DNA from: Paenibacillus rhizovicinus
GTDB taxonomy: Bacteria; Bacillota; Bacilli; Paenibacillales; Paenibacillaceae
Assembly: GCF_010365285.1 (NCBI RefSeq)
Contig: NZ_CP048286.1
Span: 2,866,501-2,930,500 of the forward strand
Length of the DNA stretch: 64,000 bases
Reading direction: 5' to 3'
Under the pieces are notes generated by a model, which worked only from the letters and a program-made list of their open reading frames with translations, made no database searches and was not told the origin of the DNA. Of the stretch, positions 60,347-64,000 are shown in pieces. Every line of letters starts with the position of its first letter. Within the stretch, counting starts at the first letter, position 1. Both the position numbers and the translations under genes were made by a program.

Positions 60347-60697
60347 TTAGCACCCTGCTTCAAAAACAAGGATGCACAGATCATCCTCCGAATCGTTGAC
60401 GAGTCCGTGCTCGCCCCAAGGACGATTGACGAGGACATCCCCTTTCTTCACCGGGGTCGACTCGCCGTCAACCGTCATCGTGCCTGTTCCTTCTAGAATG
60501 ACATAGACTTCCTCGTCTTGGGCATGCTTATGATAACCGATCGAGGTACCGGGAGGCAGTACGGTGTAATTGAAAAACTTCAATTTGCTCTCAAGCTCAG
60601 ATGAGTTATACAAGGTAATATGACGCAGCGTCCCCACGCCCTCGTGGCAATGATCCAGTGATTCAAGCTCCTCCGCTAGAAAGTTTTTCTTCTTCAT
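60347..60697 (-). CDS. Small cupin-domain protein
   Basis: 116 residues. Cupin motif 1 G-Y-H-K-H-A-Q-D-E-E-V-Y-V-I-L-E-G-T-G (His, His, Glu) and motif 2 G-D-V-L-V-N-R-P-W-G-E-H-G-L-V-N with the fourth His: a complete metal site. Small cupins of this sort act as metal-dependent isomerases, dioxygenases or sensors; substrate open. ATG 60697 is supported by AAGGGGA upstream and by the M-K-K-K-N-F start. 114 bases after the aaRS-like gene on the same strand. Confidence 0.88.
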   Translation of the reverse strand: MKKKNFLAEELESLDHCHEGVGTLRHITLYNSSELESKLKFFNYTVLPPGTSIGYHKHAQDEEVYVILEGTGTMTVDGESTPVKKGDVLVNRPWGEHGLVNDSEDDLCILVFEAGC

Positions 60698-60811
60698 CGC
60701 AATCCCCTTTGGCTCCATGTTATACGATCCATCGCCCCAACCTTCTTATGCCCTTCGTCATGCAGAGATTTCCGGTCGGTTGTCATCCGACTGCTATTTC
60801 CGTGCGCTCAG

Positions 60812-61756
60812 TTAAGCATCCAGAAGCCGATCCATTCCGATCGCGCTGATGAGCAGCCGTTCCTTCTTGCTGCCGAGCAGCTGCTGGGTCCAATCGACGA
60901 AACCGCCGTCCCCGATAGCATAATCCTTGCCTCTGATCGTCGTCTTGATCGTAAATTGCATGCCCGCGTAGTAGAGATTGCCCGGGGACGCCGGCCCGAC
61001 GGTAACCTTCAAATCGTTGCAGCATTCCTCGCCGTAAGCAACGAGGCGGGCAACAAGGCCCTCCGCATCCCGATACCCGCTACGCGCACTAAGGATCAAT
61101 TCGATCTCGGAATCGAACGCCTCGCGAAATATCGTCCGGTAAACCTCGACATGCTCCCAGAACGCTTGCTTCTCGAATCCATAAGAGCCGGTGTCCAGTC
61201 CGGAAGTGACCATGCCGAACAAGTGAAAATGCGGCAGCATGCCGGGCGCCTTCCCGAAGTTCTGGGCGCGGACATGCCGGTGCGTGGTGCAATACCGTAA
61301 CAACCCGCTCCGCTTGTGCGGCTCCCCGCCCTTCCGAAGCGTATCGCAGACATGCAGCGCCAGAAGATTGGTCGCATCCGGTACGACCTCCGTCCCCCGC
61401 GAGGCAGAGATCACTTTATTCTGGTCGACCTTCCCCATGACCGACGCCGAGCCGAGCGGCGCGACGGGCGACAGCTGGACGGGAGCGACATGATGCCGCA
61501 CCGCAATGTGGAGCAATTCCAGCTCCAGCTGCTTCAATGCGATCGGATCGACATGGGCCGGATGGACGAAGCGGTTCTCCGTATACCGTTTGAGCAGATC
61601 AGCGGCAGAAGAACCTTCGATTCGTTCGCGGAACACCTCCAAGAGCAGCGTATTGAAGTCGCTTCCCGACAATTCTTCTGTCAACAGCCGCACCAGCTCC
61701 GGCTGCCGCAGTCGGCCGAGAATGCGCTCAAGATCGGTTCTAGACTCAGCATCCAT
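60812..61756 (-). CDS. Class-II aminoacyl-tRNA-synthetase-like protein
   Basis: 314 residues, no named family certain. The order of segments is that of a class II synthetase core (HisRS/HisZ-like): S-R-G-T-E-V-V-P-D-A-T-N-L-L-A-L (cf. R-P-E-x-T...), T-T-H-R-H-V-R-A-Q with a motif-2-like Arg, H-F-H-L-F-G-M-V-T-S-G, late L-Y-Y-A-G-M-Q-F-T-I, and I-S-A-I-G-M-D-R-L resembling motif 3 G-x-G-x-D-R-L. No tRNA-binding domain follows. It might aminoacylate a small molecule or carrier, or act as a regulator. Last gene of an operon after an APH-like kinase (25-base gap) and an ABC exporter. Confidence 0.5.
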   Translation of the reverse strand: MDAESRTDLERILGRLRQPELVRLLTEELSGSDFNTLLLEVFRERIEGSSAADLLKRYTENRFVHPAHVDPIALKQLELELLHIAVRHHVAPVQLSPVAPLGSASVMGKVDQNKVISASRGTEVVPDATNLLALHVCDTLRKGGEPHKRSGLLRYCTTHRHVRAQNFGKAPGMLPHFHLFGMVTSGLDTGSYGFEKQAFWEHVEVYRTIFREAFDSEIELILSARSGYRDAEGLVARLVAYGEECCNDLKVTVGPASPGNLYYAGMQFTIKTTIRGKDYAIGDGGFVDWTQQLLGSKKERLLISAIGMDRLLDA

Positions 61757-61781
61757 AGGTCATGACCCCTTTCATGCTCGA

Positions 61782-62846
61782 TTATCCAAGCATCTCCGCG
61801 CACTGTACGAAGCTATCGAGCGTCTCCGTCCGCTGCCTGGCCAGCTGCTCCGGCGACCATTTGGCCGGAAGTGCCTTGGCACGGTTCAACGCGGCAAGAT
61901 CCTTCTCGATCAGCAGCAGCATCCACAGCGAGAATACGGCAGAGAACCGCGCATAGTCCTGTTTGAAGCCATCCGCCGCCATCCGCGCCATGCCTTGGCC
62001 TTCCGATTCCGTCAAATAGCGATCGAGCAATCGTTCTCTGTCGGATGCATCCAGCGCCTTCGGGAAGACCGGATGAGACAAGTCCAACAGATGGTACAGG
62101 TCCCAATGCGGACTATTCAGATGCACATGCTCCCAGTCCAGCACAAAAACCGCTCCGTTCACGCGCGCATAGTTGCCGAGATGCAGATCGCCGTGGGACA
62201 GTACCCGGAGGTTCCAGCTGGCCGGCAGGGCTTCGCCGCCGTCACGCAGCGGCACAAGCACCCGTTCAAGTAATTCATCTCCGAACGGAACTCCGATTAA
62301 TGCCGTTCGCAGCGCAGCTTCCTGTTGCAGTACCGTTTGAAGAAGCGCTTCGATCATCGGCTTAGGCCCTAGAAACGGAGCATCCAGCCATGCCTCCACG
62401 GGGAGCGAGTGCCACTGCGCAATCAAAGGCATCAACGCTTCGGCCGCGTCGACTTCGAACGCATGGGACAACGTTCCCAAGTCTTCGAACAGGCACCAAC
62501 GGACGCCGCCCGCTTTGCTGGCGCCAGAGGCCGATGCCGTCGAATCGTCTTCCGCCGCTTTCGCTTCAAACGCCATGCCGGCTTGTGCGCCATCCGTTCC
62601 TTCCCATCCCGAATAGGCTAGCAATCGGGGATAGATCGCGGGAAAGGAAGGAAGCAAGTGGGTATATACCCATGCTTCGCGGCCATGCTGGCTGTCATTG
62701 GTCAGCGGCTTGAATATTACGCGCTCGCCGGAAGCGAGGATCAGCCGTTCCACGCGTTGTCCGTTCATTCCCGTGTACAGCGTCTCGCGGCTGCCGATCA
62801 TCGCTTCATCGAGCGTTCCGTCCGGTCTCACCACATTGCTTATCAT
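61782..62846 (-). CDS. APH-fold small-molecule phosphotransferase
   Basis: 354 residues, aminoglycoside phosphotransferase/choline-kinase fold. Catalytic loop L-S-H-G-D-L-H-L-G-N-Y and metal-binding V-L-D-W-E-H-V; N-lobe Lys in R-V-I-F-K-P-L. It would use ATP or GTP to phosphorylate a hydroxyl of a small molecule. Antibiotic resistance is only one of many possible roles. GGGAG lies 10 bases before the ATG. Placed between an ABC exporter (22-base gap) and the synthetase-like gene, which suggests a shared small-molecule pathway. Confidence 0.85.
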   Translation of the reverse strand: MISNVVRPDGTLDEAMIGSRETLYTGMNGQRVERLILASGERVIFKPLTNDSQHGREAWVYTHLLPSFPAIYPRLLAYSGWEGTDGAQAGMAFEAKAAEDDSTASASGASKAGGVRWCLFEDLGTLSHAFEVDAAEALMPLIAQWHSLPVEAWLDAPFLGPKPMIEALLQTVLQQEAALRTALIGVPFGDELLERVLVPLRDGGEALPASWNLRVLSHGDLHLGNYARVNGAVFVLDWEHVHLNSPHWDLYHLLDLSHPVFPKALDASDRERLLDRYLTESEGQGMARMAADGFKQDYARFSAVFSLWMLLLIEKDLAALNRAKALPAKWSPEQLARQRTETLDSFVQCAEMLG

Positions 62847-62868
62847 CGCCGCCGCTCCCTTCCCAGTC

Positions 62869-63999
62869 CTAAATCACGATCGGCGATCCGCCGGCTTGCG
62901 GCATCCCGCCTTCGAATGCCGTACTGCCCGCTTGCTTCGCGGCGCCTTCTCCAGTCTGCAGCTGGTACATTTTATAATAACGTCCTTCCAAAGCCATGAG
63001 CTCGCGGTGATTGCCGCGCTCCACGATCTCGCCCCGATGCAGCACCAGAATCTGATCGGCCTCGCGGATCGTCGACAGCCGGTGCGCGATGACAAGCGTC
63101 GTCCGCCCTTCGCTGACGACTTTCAACGCCTGCTGGATAAGGCCTTCCGTTTCGCTGTCGATGCTCGCCGTCGCCTCGTCCAAGATGAGGATGGACGGAT
63201 CGAACGCCAGCGCGCGGGCGAACGAGATGAGCTGCCGCTGCCCCGAAGACAGCGTGCTGCCCCGCTCGACGACCTGCTCGTCATAGCCGTGCGGGAGCTG
63301 TTCGATGAACGTCGAAGCGCCGACCTCGCGCAGCGCGCCCTTCACGCGGTCGAGCGTGATGGATTTATTATAGAGGCTGACATTGAATTTAATGTCGCCC
63401 GCGAACAAGAACGGATCCTGAAGCACGATGCCCATGTGCTTGCGAAGCGCCTGCTTCGAGAATGTCGAGATATCCCTGCCATCGATAGAAATGACGCCGT
63501 GCTGCGGTTCGTAGAATCCGAGCAGCAGGTTCATGATCGAGCTTTTGCCGGAGCCGGTATGGCCGACAAGCGCCAGCGTCTCGCCTTTGCGCGCTTCGAA
63601 GGAAATGCCTTTCAGCACGTTCTCGCCTTCCTTGTAGGCAAACGTCACGTTGTCGAACTTCACGACGCCTTCGGGACGAGCCGTTCCGTCCGCTTCTTGG
63701 ACATCCGTGCCCTCGAGATCCATGATCGCGAACACTTTCTCCGCGGATACGAACGCCCGCTGCGCGTTCGTGAGCTGATCGAAAATACCGATGATGGGAC
63801 CGAAAACTCTGCCCAAATAATCGATAAACGCGTAGAATACGCCGAAAGAAATCGCCGCTTTCGTCAGCGACTCGTTCCCGAAATACCAAATCACCATCGC
63901 CGTCAACAGACCGCCGATCGTGCCGACGATATTCCGCGAGGACAGCGAGAACACCCGGAACTGTTTCACTTGATTGATATATCTGTCGTGATTGAGCGT
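62869..63999 (-). CDS. ABC exporter, membrane plus ATPase (5' end outside window)
   Basis: Partial: the frame runs past the right edge; 376 residues of the C-terminal part are visible. The last membrane helices (W-Y-F-G-N-E-S-L and F-Y-A-F-I-D-Y-L) are followed by the ATPase: Walker A G-H-T-G-S-G-K-S-S, Q-loop V-L-Q-D-P-F-L-F, signature L-S-S-G-Q-R-Q-L, Walker B I-L-I-L-D-E-A-T-A and H-loop A-H-R-L-S. Type IV half-transporter fold, MsbA/YfiC-like. First visible gene of the operon with the APH kinase and synthetase-like gene; may export their product. Confidence 0.92.
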   Translation of the reverse strand, partial: TLNHDRYINQVKQFRVFSLSSRNIVGTIGGLLTAMVIWYFGNESLTKAAISFGVFYAFIDYLGRVFGPIIGIFDQLTNAQRAFVSAEKVFAIMDLEGTDVQEADGTARPEGVVKFDNVTFAYKEGENVLKGISFEARKGETLALVGHTGSGKSSIMNLLLGFYEPQHGVISIDGRDISTFSKQALRKHMGIVLQDPFLFAGDIKFNVSLYNKSITLDRVKGALREVGASTFIEQLPHGYDEQVVERGSTLSSGQRQLISFARALAFDPSILILDEATASIDSETEGLIQQALKVVSEGRTTLVIAHRLSTIREADQILVLHRGEIVERGNHRELMALEGRYYKMYQLQTGEGAAKQAGSTAFEGGMPQAGGSPIVI

Positions 64000-64000
64000 C

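Noticed and set aside
61782..62846. Aminoglycoside resistance gene
   Set aside because: Only the general APH/choline-kinase catalytic motifs are present; no evidence for an antibiotic substrate.

Overview
The window looks like chromosome of a spore-forming Gram-positive bacterium of moderately high GC, most likely Paenibacillaceae (Paenibacillus- or Cohnella-like). This is inferred from gene style, not from an rRNA. The supporting features are a YesM/YesN-type two-component pair beside an Lpl-type sugar importer, several AraC regulators, secreted proteins with copper-amine-oxidase-like 'stalk' domains, a giant three-SLH-domain surface protein, a LysM plus GH18 spore-lytic-type hydrolase, strong AAGGAGG-type ribosome binding sites, and GTG and TTG starts. 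No rRNA, tRNA, insertion sequence or CRISPR array was seen.

Layout. 1-3.7 kb: 3' end of an FdhF/YdeP molybdopterin oxidoreductase, fdhD, a VOC protein and a GNAT. 3.9-11 kb (minus): sugar ABC importer (binding protein, two permeases) followed by its histidine kinase and response regulator. 11.2-14 kb: glutathione peroxidase behind a perfect 27-bp OhrR-like palindrome, a small protein coupled to a PhyH-type dioxygenase, an AraC regulator. 14.1-17.6 kb: two secreted stalk-domain proteins, one with RCC1-like repeats. 17.7-22.1 kb: VOC protein and a sugar-catabolic operon (Gfo/Idh/MocA dehydrogenase, two TIM-barrel isomerases) divergent from an AraC regulator. 22.2-28.2 kb: secreted stalk protein, guanylate-kinase-like protein with a changed P-loop, secreted helical protein behind a possible attenuator, LysM-GH18 hydrolase, PspC and PspA. 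28.2-32.5 kb: small proteins, and a WYL regulator with two tandem C39/BtrH-like paralogues that seem to lack catalytic residues. 32.6-37.8 kb (minus): second sugar ABC importer, translationally coupled to a Cys/Met-metabolism PLP enzyme, with a GntR/FadR regulator whose operator occurs at both promoters. 37.9-44.6 kb: stand-alone IF-3 paralogue and the SLH giant. 44.7-50.6 kb (minus): mixed small genes (epimerase, acetyltransferases, AT-rich SUKH gene, HD hydrolase, Ogt). 50.7-56.4 kb (minus): complete oligopeptide ABC importer with two Spo0A-box-like sites upstream. 56.4-60.7 kb: PfpI protein, TagO/WecA-like transferase, LLM flavoprotein, cupin. 60.8-64 kb (minus): operon of an ABC exporter (cut by the window edge), an APH-fold kinase and a class-II-aaRS-like protein.

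Themes. All three binding-protein-dependent importers have a hairpin just after the binding-protein gene, which fits differential expression of binding protein over permease. The most promising little-described units are the exporter/APH kinase/aaRS-like operon, the WYL plus twin C39-like operon, and the ABC importer-PLP enzyme operon with its GntR and CcpA-like control sites. The response regulator at 3.9-5.5 kb appears to start at ATT.
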